From: Acephala macrosclerotiorum
Lineage: Eukaryota > Ascomycota > Leotiomycetes > Helotiales > Mollisiaceae
Reading direction: 5' to 3'
Length of the DNA stretch: 64,000 nucleotides
Assembly (NCBI GenBank): GCA_014904845.1
Contig: MU119202.1
Coordinates: forward strand, 744,001-808,000
The position numbers were made by a program, and so were the translations under genes. The notes under the pieces were generated by a model that was not told the origin of the DNA, did no database searches, and saw only the letters and a program-made list of their open reading frames with translations. Each line of letters opens with the position of its first letter. Position 1 is the stretch's first letter. Below are positions 36,150 through 50,181 of the stretch, in pieces.

Positions 36150-36550
36150 TCCACCTTCACGATAGATAAGTTGCATTTCAAATTCCTTCCTGCAATCCCT
36201 TTCACCGTGCTACTCAAAGACGCAAATCTCTGTGAAGACTTCGAGCTTCGAGACGCCCAAACACTATCGAAATCAAGGTCCTCTATACACGCTATTGCCT
36301 AGTGCTTAGAATTTGATTCAGATGGTGATGTGGCAGCTATCGGGCCTCGTGACTTTGAAAGCTTAATAGGAGAAGCAAGTGTAGTTGATGCCACCGGGGC
36401 AGTTGACTCTCCAAAGCCATGAGGATTGCACCCCAGATCGTCCAGTAAGAGCTAACGATGCGGCAGTCTCTTGCTAGATGCAGATTCTATGCAGCTCCCT
36501 TTCGAAGACTTGGATCACACAACCTGCATTAATCTTCATTCGTGAGCTTC
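36150..36550 (+). pseudogene. Decayed coding fragment, family unknown
   Basis: One reading frame carries protein-like text interrupted by stops: LPAIPFTVLLKDANLCEDFE, then after a stop EFDSDGDVAAIGPRDFESLI and DATGAVDSPKP, then after further stops LDADSMQLPFEDLDHT. The Asp/Glu/Ser-rich composition and shared frame suggest a dead gene rather than chance, but I do not recognise the family. Confidence 0.3.
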
Positions 36551-37300
36551 CAACTAAGAGATGGACATTGATACGACTCGAGCTTTGAGGAGTCCGCGTA
36601 GGAGTTGGCTTCTACAAGGCAATAAGGCGCAGTCTTTGACCTTGATGAACGCAGTCAGACTTGACCAGACGAAAACAGAGACACATATTCTTGCAGGACA
36701 GCTACTCACCTCATATAGTCTGTGAGCTAGAAACTGAAAGCGCAATGAAGAAGACTGGACGAAAAGGAATATCAAACAGGCAGAAAGAAGTTCCCAGCCC
36801 GCTACGCTAAGTCGAAGTCCCTCCCGATCACCAACGCTTCACCTTCGAGCTTTCTCAAGAAGATTTGATCGCGATCCCACCAATTTCTCAGCAACTGTCA
36901 AGTCCGTCCTTCAACCAGTGCAGAGAAAGCTTTCAAGGACCATCAGGATACTTTCTATCGTGGAGTTAAAGAGTTGGACTCTTTTCTGCTGGTATCAAGA
37001 CTGAATTGGAGGTCGATGAAGCTGAGGCCGTATTTGGCGTGAAGGTGCGACCGTGAAGTTAGACGTGCAACAAAAATTTGAATGTCCAACTTTGGTGGGG
37101 CGTTCACTTTATCACTAACGAGACTGCTGGACTAAGTAGAAGACATTTTGTGCACCTACTTTGATCGTGAGCACTTCTAACCCTCCGCTATGGAATAACA
37201 CCACGTACGAACCATTTTACTTACCCATACAATCATACACATAATCATCGTACAGAAAACGCAACGGAACTTAACAAACTCGAGACATGACTTATTGAAG

Positions 37301-37464
37301 TGGTCACGTGAACCAACACTAGTTTAGTTTAGCATTCTACCTTAGATAATTTCTCTCTCTTAAGACCTTCTCTCTTCAAACGCACCAATACACACAGACT
37401 TTCCAAACAAAACTTACTACACTAAAACCGTAGTACATCTTACAATAAAAATTATTATATAATA
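37301..37464 (+). repeat. Left LTR of the outer element
   Basis: It aligns without gaps to 56561 onward for ~154 bases. Every one of the 26 differences I counted is a transition. At 16 sites this copy has A where the right copy has G, but only 2 have T for C. The right end is uncertain by a few bases because it merges into mutated sequence. Confidence 0.88.
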
Positions 37465-40400
37465 ATACGTTTACATTTCAATCGAATTTCCTAAAAATCG
37501 TCGAATTTGATCGTACGCAATTATCTACGCAATTTCACATCGATTTCTAAACCCCTACAAACAATCTACTTACTACGTCACTTCGAATTACAATAATTGT
37601 AAACGTAACTCTACTACTTTACAATCGTTTCTTATTACTAATAAATACAAACAAATAATTCTAATAAATTAATTAAACGTAAAAACTTCAATAAAAATCG
37701 ATTAAAAAAATCGAATAAACGATTTTTATTAAATTTACATTAAATAATAATTTTTTTTTTTTTCGATTTTAAATTTCTCCAATTTCGAATTTTTATATAC
37801 TTTTATTTCATCGATTTAATTTAAATATTTTATCAATATTACAAAAACAAAAAAACAAATTATTTAAAATAAATTTTATTCAAAGATTTTTTATATTAAA
37901 TTCAATAAAATCGAATATATTATTTAATTCGAAAATTATATTTATATAAATAACGTAAAACTTTTTATTAAAACAAATTTTATAATTTTTAATTTTCGAT
38001 TTTATTAATAATTTATTCGAACGTTTAAAATATTTTAAAAATTTATTTTAATTATTACTTTTTTTTAATTATTACTTTTTTTTAATTATTTTTAAATTTT
38101 CAATTTTTTTAAATATTAATTTTCGTAAAATTTTTAATAATTTCGAAATATTATTAAATTATTTTTTATAAACAAATAATATATTTATTAAATTTTTTAA
38201 ACGATAAAAAAATTCAAATTTTAATATTTAAAATAATTATTTTTAATTTATTCGAAATATAATTATATACAATAAAATAATAAACGAAAAATATAATTTA
38301 TATTAAAATATAAAAAATATTTTATTAAAAAACAATAAAAATATAATTAATATCGTTTTACGAATTATCGAATTTAAAATTCGAATTTCGTACGAAATAA
38401 AAATAATTATTAAAAAATTTTTTTCAATATATTTTATTTACAAAATTAAAATTTTTATACAATTTTTAAATCGTTTTTAAAAAAATTCAAATTAATAATA
38501 TATATTATTGATTAAATAACGAAAAAACAATTATTAATTTTTCGAATATTTTAAATATAATTTATTATTTTAAAATAAATAAAAATTTTTTTATTTATAT
38601 CGTTTATAAATAAAAATAAATAAATAATTTAAAATTTATATTTTTTAAATTATTAAATTAAAATTTTAAAATATTAAATATAATAATATTAAAAAAAAAA
38701 AATTTATATTAATCGTTTTAATTATATATTTTAAATTTATAATAAAAAAATCGTTTTATTAATTTTATTTATTATTATAAAAAATGAAATTCGTATTTAA
38801 TTTAATAATATTTTTTTTAAAATTTGTATAATTATAAATTAAAATTTTAATTTTTGAATTATTAAATTAATAATACGTTTTTATAATAATTTATTTACAA
38901 TTTTATAAAAAGTAAATATTATAAAATATATTTTCGATAATAAATTTAAATTTATAATTCGAAAATATTTAATTACAAAATAAACTTTGTATATAAAAAT
39001 CGAAAAAAAAAATAAAAAATTTATTATTTAATAATTTTACAAAAATTTAAATTCTATTTTTAAATTGATTATTATTTTAAATAAATACAATACATTGAAT
39101 TAATTTATAATTAAAATTTATTTTACGAAGTTTATTATTTGAAATTAATACAATACGTATTTTTAAATATTCGTTTATTACGAAAAAAATTATAAACGCG
39201 AAATTCAAATTAATCGTAATAAAAAAATTCGTTATTAATAATTTTAATAAAATTCGATTTTTAAATTTTCAATTTTCAAAATTTTGAAAATTTTTTTTTT
39301 TTTAAATTTTTATATTATATTTCGCGAAAAACTATTAAATATTTTTTAAACGTTTAATTTTCGATTCAAATTTTTATTATAATAATTTTAATTGTATTTT
39401 TCAAATTTCGTTATTTTTATATTATTTGTTACAATTTAAATTATATCGATTTTTAATATTTATATAATTTTAAAAATAATAATAAAAATAAAAAAATTAT
39501 TTAATTTTTTTTATTTATTTTATTGATTTTTATTAATACTTTAAAATTAATCGTTTTAATTTATTATACGAATAATAAATTCTCGAAAAACAATATATAT
39601 TTATACGATTTAATTTTAATTAATAAATCGTTTTATTAAATATATTAATAAATTTATTTAATTTAATAAAATTTTTACGATTCGTATCAAACGAAAAACG
39701 TAATTTCTACAATTTTTATATCGAATTTCAATTTGAAAAACGAATCGAATAATTACTCGAAAATAATAATTCGTCGTTAAAATATTTTAATAAATTTTTT
39801 ATTATTATTACTTTAAACATTTTTTATATTATTCGTTTTATTATTACAATAATACAATAAAACGATTTAAAATTAATATTATTAATTAGTATTATTAAAA
39901 ATTTATTTAATTATTTTTATAATACGAATAACGTTAATAAGTTTTTTTTAATACAATATTTATTTTCGTCGATAATTGAAAATACTAATGAAAAATTAAT
40001 CGTTATTCAAATTATTAATAATAATTATTTTTTGTCGTAATTACAATTTATATTTACTAATTACTTTTTTAATCGATTTAAAAAAAAAATTTTTTCGTAA
40101 TTAAAAATAAATAAAACGAATATTACGTAAATAATAAAATATATATTTATTACGCGAACACGAAAATTGTATTATATAACGAAAAAATTTTTTTTTAAAA
40201 AAATACTTAAATATTAATATTAATATTTTACTTATAATTAAAAATATATTTTATATTTTTTATTTTAATATTATATTATACAAAAATTTTAAAATCGTTA
40301 ATTTTTTTAATATAAATTTCGAATTGCAAATAAATAATTTTAATTATTTATTTATTCAATTTTTAATAACAAATAGCGAATTTTTTCAATTTATAATCGA

Positions 40401-41129
40401 ATTTTACGTTGTAAAAATTTTCAATTATAATATTTTTTTATTAAATACTATATTTAAAAATAATTATTTAAATATTATATAAATAAAACGCATTATTAAT
40501 TTCGATTAATTAAAATACTAAAAAAAAAAAAATTATTTCATATTTAAATTTACGTTATTAAAATAATAACTATTAATTTAAATTAAAAAACTAACGTAAA
40601 AATACAATACAAACAATTTCTAATTTGTATTTCAAATTATTTTATTAATATTTTTCTATAAATTAATATCGTATATAATATTTTTAGAAATTTAATAATT
40701 AAAATTTCTAATAAACAAATAAAACTTTTAATAATATCGATAATACTAATATTTATTTCGAACTTATTAAAATATTTTAAAATCTATTTTTAATAATTAA
40801 AAATACGAAAAAAAGAAAATCAAATAAATATCTTTACAATTTAAAACGATAAATATTATATTCGTATTATTTAAATTCTTTAAAAAAATATACGTTTTTT
40901 CAAATTCGATTTAAATAATTTTAATAATAAAATAAAAATACTTATTCTTTTTAAAAAAAAGTATCGATTTCAATAATTTAAAATAAATTCTTTTCGAAAT
41001 ATTTAAAAAAATTATATTAAAACGAATAAAATTTTCGATTTTTTTAATAAAATCGACGTCGTTAAAAAAATTCTTTTGAAAAAATTTTTACCAATTGCTT
41101 TTTTTGTTTTTTTGATTTAACGAAATAAC

Positions 41130-41640
41130 AAATTTAAATTAATCGTCGATTTTAAACGCGTAAATATTAAAATATTTTTAAATATTTATTTTTTATCGAA
41201 ATAAAACAATATTTTTAAAATAATAAAAAATTCGATTATTTTATTTTATTTTAATATAATTAAAAAAATTTTCCAACAAAGAATTCGTTTTAAAAACCGT
41301 TAAAAAATCGCTTTTATAACTTTTTATCGTAAATATAAACAGTTTATAATTAGTATTATAAATTTAATTCTTTTTTTAATTTTTTTCTAATATCGAATAA
41401 AACAAATTTTTAATAAATATCTCTAAAAATTTATATTTATCTATATTAACAACGTTATTATTTTCTCTAAAAACATTAAATCTTATATTGATTATTTGTT
41501 TATTTGTTTCAATTTACTTTATAAATCGAATATAATACTTTTTTTCATTAAATATTATTTCGTACAATTTAAATTAAAAACGTTAAACTATTAAATTGAT
41601 CGTTTCGAATTAAATATAATAAAAAAAAAAAATTAAAACA
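41130..41640 (+). pseudogene. Gypsy-type reverse transcriptase core, inactivated
   Basis: In one plus-strand frame the text reads LIVDFKRVN, then DIFKAIK-like and FFQQRIRFKNR, then FIFIYINNVIIFSKNIKSYI at about 41430-41485, and on to KTLNY. The order VDFRxxN ... FFQQ ... YxDDxxIFS is that of Ty3/Gypsy reverse transcriptases. The catalytic pair Asp-Asp reads Asn-Asn here, each explained by one G-to-A change, and stops interrupt the frame. The rest of pol extends on both sides but is too mutated for me to bound. The enzyme would have copied element RNA into DNA; this copy is dead. Confidence 0.8.
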
Positions 41641-44600
41641 ATTAAAATTTTACAATTTTTTATTATTTTAAAATAATTCGAATATAAATTCGATTTTTTC
41701 GATTATTATCGAAAATTCGTTTTACATTTTATTACAATTTTTAAATTATTTCAAATTTTGAAAATACGTAATTTTAAAGTTTTTTTTATTCAAAAATTGA
41801 ATCGAGATTATTATATTAAAAAATATTTAATTGAATTCGTAAACGAACTCGAAAATTTATTATTAAATAATATTAAATATATATAAAAAACGCTATAAAA
41901 TTGTTTATACAAATATTTTTAATTAATTTTTTTTAATTTCGAAATTTTTTTTATTTTATACGTAAACGATAATAAAAAAATGAAATTTAACGTTATATTA
42001 TATTAAATAAATAAAAACGAAATTAAATATTCAATTTTATTTTTTTTAAAAAATTTAAATTTTATTAAATAGAATTATTAATTTATAAAATTAAAAACGA
42101 ATATACTAATTTGAATTTTTTAAAAATTATCGCATTTTTTAAATAATAATAATATAATTATTTATATCGATTATAACGCGATTATTAATACGTTTAAAAA
42201 TAATAATTTTATTTTTTTAAAACGCTCAAATAAATTCGCAAATTGACGATTATTTTTCTTTAAATACTAAAATCGTATACAAATTATTTATCGACCAAAA
42301 AAATCACATATTAATATTAATATATTATCGCAAATAATTAAAAACATTTTTTTTAAATTTTAAATTATTGTATTTTTTTTTTAGCGTTTTTTGATTTTTA
42401 AACAAAATTTCGTTCAAATTTAATACGTTTAAACTCGTAATTAACTATATAAAAAATTAATTCACGTACAATATATCGATATTTACTCGATATAAACTCG
42501 TTCAAAAATCGTCGCAATATAATTAGTTTTAAAATTTCTAATATTTAAACTTTTAATAAATTTTAATAAATTAAATTCTTTATTTCAAAAAAATTTTATC
42601 GATTTAAAACTTTTTTTATTTTTTTTATCAAATCTCAAAAATATTTTATTAATTTCTCAAACAATTACAATAATTTCATTAATTTTTCTATTTAAAATCA
42701 AAAATATTTCACTAGAATTTTTTACAATATACTAAATTCAATTATTTAACGATTATTACGTTTCAATTTCAATTTTATATATTTATTCGAATTTTCTCAA
42801 ATTTATTATTAAAAACTTTTTTTTAAATTTATTTTTTTTCAAAATTTATAAAAAATTAATAAAAATCTATAAACGCACAAAAAGTAATTCAAATGATTTT
42901 TTTATAATTTTATATTATTTTCATTATAATATAAAATTTAAATTATTTTTTTTTTAAAACGAAAATCGTAAAAAATTTTATATTTCTCGAAAATATTTTT
43001 TTCAATTTTTCAAAATAATATACAACAATATAACTTATATCAATATTAATAAAATTTATTACGTTTTATGAAAATATTTTTTTTTTCTCAAAATAAAATA
43101 AAAACTCTTAAAATACGTTTCAAATTATTTCGTTTATTTCAAAATTAAATTAAAACGTATTTTATTATAAAAATTTTTACAATTAATCGAATATTTTATA
43201 AAACTTTTTTTAATAATTTATATAAATTTCATAGAAAATTTATTAATTTCAAAAAAAAATAATAATATAATTTTTATTTTCGTTTATAAAACTACTAAAT
43301 ATATTTAATATTTAATCGAGAAAAAAATTTAAATTACAAAAAATTAAACGATTACATATTTCGAGAATATTTAAAACGATTAAAGTTTTTTTAATATTTT
43401 TATTTCAAATTATAATTTTAAATTTATATTTGATTTTTAAATCAAATTTTTTATTTTAATATAAATTAAATTAATTTTTACGATCGCGTACTATTTTTTT
43501 ACAAACGATTAAATAAAACGAACAATTTAAATTTTTATATATACTTTTTATTGTACTTTAAAAAACAAATATAATTATTTCGATTAAAAGAAATTATTAT
43601 CGTATATTTAATTTTATATAAATATTTTTATAAATATATTTATCGAATTTATTTTTTATAAATTACTTTATAATAAAATTATTAAAATTATTTTTTTGGA
43701 TTTTATAATCGATTTAAATTATATTGAATATCGAGAAAATTTATATAAAAAAACTATAAATACTATAAAATTTATATAAATAAAAATAAAAATATATTAC
43801 GATTAATATTACACTTTTTCAAATTTCGATAATTATATATATTTTACGATTAATAAAAAATATAAAAAAAAATCTTATTTTCAAAACTATATTAAATTTT
43901 TTTTTAATAAATTTAAATCGTTTAAAATTAAACGTAAAAAAAGCGATTTATTTAAAAACAATTTTTTTTACAAATTTAAATTTTTTTTGTAATTTATTAA
44001 TATTTATTTTATTATTTCAATTGAATATTTCAAATTAATACTCGAAAATTTTTATAAACGCTTTTAATTAAAATTAAAATCGATTATAATCGACGACGAA
44101 AAACGTTATATTATCGAGAAAATTCTAATTAAAAAAATATATTTTATTAATAAAATAAAACAAAAAAATCTTTTTTATTAAATCAAATAATAAAACTATT
44201 ATAATATTATTTAAAAACCAACGAAAAATCTAAAAAAAACGATTTTATTAATAATCAAAAAATTCAAAATCGAATAACGTTTATATTATTATTAGATTTT
44301 TTATACACGTCGTTATATAATAAATTATCTCTAAAAAAATGATTTCTCGTTCGCAATAATATTAAAATACGAACGATCGTACTTTAAAACAATTCAATAT
44401 CAAATTTCGAAAAAAATTTACAAATTTTGCAATTTATATTTAAATATATATACGTTTATTTGTTTATAATTCGTTTTTATTCGATTACGTACTTTATTAA
44501 ATATAACGATATATTATTACTTTTACACTAAAAAATCCTTTAATCGAAATCGTATACAATAAATAAAATTTCTATAAACGTAAAATTTTTTTTATATACA

Positions 44601-47600
44601 AATTTTTAAATAATTTTTTTAATTTATTTTTTTTACAATTTACAATTGTACACATTAAACAAACAATTAAAACTTTAAAATACAAATTCGCAAATATTTT
44701 AAAATTATTAACAAAATATTTTCAATTTTCAATAAAATAATCGAAATTAATAATTTTAAAATTATTATTTTTTTTAAAATAAAAATTTCTATTTACGACG
44801 ATTTTATTATAATCAAAATCGCAATTTCTATAATTTACTACAATACATACAATAAACTTATTATTTTAAGCGTTTTTTATATTCAAATTTTTTAATTTAT
44901 TAAAATCAAAATCGCTATTATCGATTTACGCGTCGTTTTCGATTTCTTTTATATTATTGCAATTATTCGATTTCATTTTACGATTTCAATACGCTTTTCT
45001 ATTAAAACTTGTTTTATTTCGTTTTTCGAAATCGTTCGATTTTATCTTATTTCAATTGAAACTATATTCGCTTTTTAATTAACAATTTTTATTTTTGCAT
45101 TTATCGAATACGACTTTTTAAAAATTATTAAAATCGAATCAAACAATTTTAATATTATTATTAAAATTGAACTAATTATATAAAATACAATTTCTACGAA
45201 ATTACTTATTATAAAAACTTTTAATACTATGAAAAATTAAAATTATATATTTAACAAATAAAAAATATTTATACAAATATATAAAATTAAAAATATTTAA
45301 AAAATTTTTATATAAAAACAATAAATACTCAATAAAATTACAAAATTTATTAATAAATTTATCAATAAATTTACAAATATCGAATTTAATATATTTAAAA
45401 TTTATTTTTTCGCGTTTGAAATTTTTTACAATATAATTATTTATTTTAAAATCGATAATAAAAATTTTTTTTTTTTATCAAATCAATTTACAAAACAATA
45501 ATAATCTTATTTTTTTTACAATCAAAATACAATTTATATACGAAATTAAATATTTTCAATTATAAATTTATTTTATATTTAAAATTTTACGAAAATAAAA
45601 TTCTTAAAACAATATAATAAAATAAATGAAATTTTCTATATATTTCGTATTACATTAAATTTTTTTTAAATTAACGATTTCAAAATTTTCAATTCTCGAA
45701 AATTTTTATTATTTATTAAATTCAATTATCAAATATTTAATTTTAAAATCAAAAATTATTTTAACTCAAAAAATAAAACTTTTATACGTTTTAATATTAA
45801 ATTATATATATTTAACGATCTTAAAATCTTTAAACTCGAAAAAAATATTATTTTTATTATTTTTAAATTATTTACGTGCGATTTTATTAATTTCAAAAAA
45901 AACAATAATTTAATTTTTTTTTTTACTATTATTTTATAATCTAAAAATAATAACATTTAATTAAATATACTTAAAAATAAATTTATTTTTAATAAAATTA
46001 AAAATTTTTTACAAAATTAAATTAAAAACTTTTTTATTATTTAATAATTTATAATTAATAATATTTTTACAATTTACAAACAATTTTTATTATTGTACGA
46101 AAATTGAATAATTACAAAAAAACTCGTATACTAAAACAAATTCGAACAATATATCTATACTATTTATAGTACTACAAATAAATATCAATATTTCAAAAAC
46201 TATCAATTAAAATAAAAAATACAACGTTTTATTACTACTTTTATTACTATATTAAAAACTTTTTTTAAAATATACGAATTCGATAATAATTTCTTTAAAA
46301 TGTATTTAATACATATAAATTAAAAAAATCAAATTATCGTTTATCTATAAATCGATAATCAAATAAAAATCATATTTTTTTTTTCAATTCTCGAATACTC
46401 AAAATATATTAAATCAAATCTCAAATTTTCTTACAATATTAACAATTTCAAAAATAATAAAAATTAAAACGAAAATAATATTTACTACAATAATAATAAC
46501 AATAAAAAAAACTATAACAAAACTACAAATTTCATAAAATTTATCGATATTACAAACAAATAATTAATACAATAAAACGCGTTTCAAAAAACTTATAATA
46601 ACAAATAATAATAATTTTAAATTTAAAACAATATTATTTAACGTTTCAATAAATCAATTTTATTTAATACAATTTTTATCGTCATTTTCTATTATTTTAA
46701 TTTTCATTACTACACTTTTAAAATTTTTAAACGTTGTATTAATATTATATTATTTTTTTACAATGTCGAATTTTATAATTTTAAAAATTTTTAATAAAAA
46801 TTTTTAAAAACTTTCAAAATCGAAAATATTATTTTCGAGTTTTTATATTTTAATAAAATTTACAAAAATACAATTAAAAATTTAAACTTTTATTAAAATT
46901 TAAAAAAAAAAACGTTTAAATATACTTATTTTTATATTTAATCAAATATTTTATAAATTTTAACAATATTCTCAAATTTCTTACTATAAATTTTTTTAAA
47001 CGTATAATAATAAAAAATTAAAAAAAATATTACAATAAATTTATTTTATATCAAAAAAAAACTTTTATAAAATTTTTTAAAAATATTATTTACAATTATA
47101 TTTTTATTCAAAATTATATAATTTCTACGAAATTTTATATATTAATTTTAATCGTTATTTTAATTATTACTAATTTCAAATATCGTTATACGATTTTATT
47201 TATTTAAAAAATCAATAAAAATATTAATAATTTAATATTAATTATTAAAAACGAATACAATTATTAAAACTTTATTAAAATTATTATTAAATTCGATTTT
47301 TTACTTATTAAAATTTCTTATTTTAATACTAAAAAACTTTCAATAAAATTTCACAAAAATTTTATTAAAAAAACCAATAAAATTTTAATATTTATATCGA
47401 AAAAATATATATATAATAAAATTAAATTAATAAAAAAAATTCGTAAATATAATAATAAAAAATTTACACTCGAAATTAAAAATATAATTTTACACGAAAT
47501 TATATAAAATAAATTTCGCGTCGAAAAAAAAAACAACAAATAATATAAAACTTTATAAACTATTATAAATCACATTAAACGCAATTCAAATAATATTATA

Positions 47601-48029
47601 AACAAAAAAAAAATAATCGAATTCAACGTTCTTCGAAAATTATTAATACAAAATACTTTACGTACTACGAATATTATTATAATTATATTAATACAAACAA
47701 TTAAAAAAAATTTTAATAAACGATTTCTATTTTTTCAATTTTATTTCTCGATGAAAATACGAAACGTTTTTCTATTATAATTTATACTCTTATCAATACT
47801 TTCTTATTTTAATTTTTAATTAATAATAAAAACATTTATCAAATAAATTTATTTATTTATATAATATACTTTATTTTAAAATATTTAATTCATTTTTAAC
47901 GTTTAATATTATATTTAAACGAACAATACAAAATATATACTTCGAATTTAATTTAATAATTCTTTTTCAAATATTACAAAAATATAATAATAAATAATAA
48001 TATTATAAAAAAGTAATAAAATACAAAGC

Positions 48030-48300
48030 AAAAAAATTCAATCGTAAATCAGTTCGTTTTAGTCAATAGACTAGATTTATTCGAAGTAATTCGTAATTCG
48101 TAAATCAATTAATCAATTAATCAACCAAAGTAAAAATAAAAAAAGTTATTGATTAGTCTATGGTGAGCGAAAGCTCCTTATGTACTAGAAGTCACGTGAC
48201 CAGTACTGCTTTCGAAACTAGCTATTTACAAGGATTTTTAAAGAGAGAGCATATAATTCTATTACAATATCAACAAATCAATACTCTTAAAAATTGCATT
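48030..48300. other. Less-mutated island inside the AT block, LTR-like
   Basis: This ~270-bp stretch keeps G and C in ordinary contexts, unlike the sequence on both sides. It contains TCACGTGACCAGTACT, close to TCACGTAGACCAGTACT in the right LTR of the outer element, followed by AAAGAGAGAGCATATAA, which could be a promoter region. I infer a piece of a related LTR, perhaps the edge of a further nested element. No partner copy is found in the window. Confidence 0.4.
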
Positions 48301-49361
48301 CTTTTACAAATATTTTTACGAAATTTTTAATATTAATAACAATTTCAAAATCGTATTTATTTTTAATAATAAAAATAAAAAAAAAAATATTAATATCTCG
48401 ATTTACAATTTTATTACTCAATAAATCACTTTATATATATTTACTAAAATTCAAAAGAAATTATTATTTACAAAACTTTTTATCAAAAAATTTTTATTAA
48501 TCGTTTCAATTTATATTTATAAAATAAAAATTACAATAATTTAATTTGAATTCAATTTATTTTACAATTTTAATTTCGAATTTCTAATAATCGAAATCGT
48601 TTAAAATATTAATCGAAATATTATTATCGTTTTTATATCAAACATTAAATCATTTTTCAAATTCATTAATAATAAACGTTATTATTTAATTCAAATTTCA
48701 AAATACAAATACAAATTCATATTTATTATTTTTAAAAAAACTTTTAATTTCGCGAATTACTTTTTCAAAAACGATTAAAAATTCTTAAAATTCGAAATCA
48801 ATTTTTTAAAATTTTTAATCGATTTCATTAAAATAAAAAACGTTTTAATAAAAATCGATATTATTACTTTTTAAAAATATTTTTAATACAATCAAAAAAA
48901 TTACAAAAAATTCAATTATTAAATCTTTATAAACTAATATTTCATTTTTATTTATTTCGAATATTACGAGCGTAAATATACAAAAAATAAATATTTTTTA
49001 TTTATTTTTCAATTCAAATTTTTTAAATTTCAATTATTTTAAAAAAAATGAAAACAATAAAAACAAAAATAATAAATTATACAATATTTGCAATATTAAC
49101 GATTATTTGTATTTTGAATATACTAATTACAAAATTTATAAAACTTACAAATACAACGAAAACAAAATATATTCGAAAAACGAATATAAAATTTATAATA
49201 AAAAAAAATATATAAAATTTATTTATATTTAAAAAAAAATCGTATTTAAAATACAATAAAAATTACAATTTTTATTACTATAAAATCATTAAAAACCGCG
49301 CAATTTTTTTTAATCGTTTTATAATCAATCAATTTATTACTATTTATAAAAATTCTATAAT

Positions 49362-49590
49362 TGTCGGTTCAATCATGTGATCGCTTAAGCGATCGACTAG
49401 ATGATCTTAACTATGATCTCTATTGCCCTTGGCAACAGTTGCCCTAGTGTCCACTCTTTAATCTTACGTCCACTCTGTTTAATTATATAAGTAGAGGGAT
49501 GCCTCTTCTAAGAAGAGGCAAATAGAATTGAATCATTGACACTAGACTAAGATTTTAGTATTTCGTGATTTGTCCTCGGACGTTTCAATA
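49362..49590 (+). repeat. Left LTR of the Copia element
   Basis: It begins TGTCGG and ends AATA (originally probably ACA; the right copy has AACA). A perfect 16-bp palindrome GATCGCTTAAGCGATC lies at 49379-49394. TGCCTCTTCT and AGAAGAGGCA (49500-49520, one base between) would form a 10-bp hairpin in the RNA. Confidence 0.95.
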
Positions 49591-49883
49591 TTGATCAGTA
49601 GTTGAACTCGTTCGACCATAGAGTAGCAAGGTTACTTACGAAGAGACAGTAATTGAATAAAATCGATCGAACAAGAAAGTTTAGATTGTACGCAATCTAC
49701 TGATTCAATTGAACGTAAGAAAGAGTAGTTTTTGCTTGTACTAAAAAAGACTATCAGATCTTCAAAGAATATTGCGATTCCACGCTCGTTTTGTTTTCCC
49801 CGGCCTGAAACTGGTTGATCCTTTACTTTACGCTCCATCGCGTATTAACAACGAGTACTTTATTGTAATTTATTGGACAATAC

Positions 49884-49884
<1 letters not shown>

Positions 49885-49916
<32 letters not shown>
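49885..49916 (+). repeat. Poly(A) tract, 32 A
   Basis: An uninterrupted run of 32 A in the leader between the left LTR and the gag frame of the Copia element. Homopolymer length may be imprecise in the assembly. Confidence 0.9.
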
Positions 49917-49917
<1 letters not shown>

Positions 49918-50181
49918 AATTTTTATGAGCTCAATACAAAAACTCGTCGAATCAATATGTCTACTAAGCACGATACGACTCGATAAGATACTCTTCGAGA
50001 GTACGACTACACACTCTCAAAGCACGACTCTGATCAGGGAAAGGCTTTTCTACTACTTTTTCTATTTTTCGATTCGATACAATATACATTGAAATGGATA
50101 CAGAGTTTCAAGACGAGAAGTGATCGAGACTATGGATTATAAGTGGAATATAAAGAAGTATTTCCAGAATAAATAGAGAAA

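Larger units (their letters stand above)
35725..37300. other. Interval between hAT and Gypsy-type elements
   Basis: This holds the 68-bp hairpin (35822-35990) and a possible decayed coding fragment (about 36150-36550), both listed separately. From about 37190 to 37300 the plus strand becomes poor in G and rich in C, as if the mutation process acting on the neighbouring element spilled into its flank. Confidence 0.5.

Noticed and set aside
50094..50160. Alternative ATG for the Copia polyprotein at 50094
   Set aside because: It is in a different frame and meets stops at once; the long frame continues from 50182, although the true start could be elsewhere upstream.
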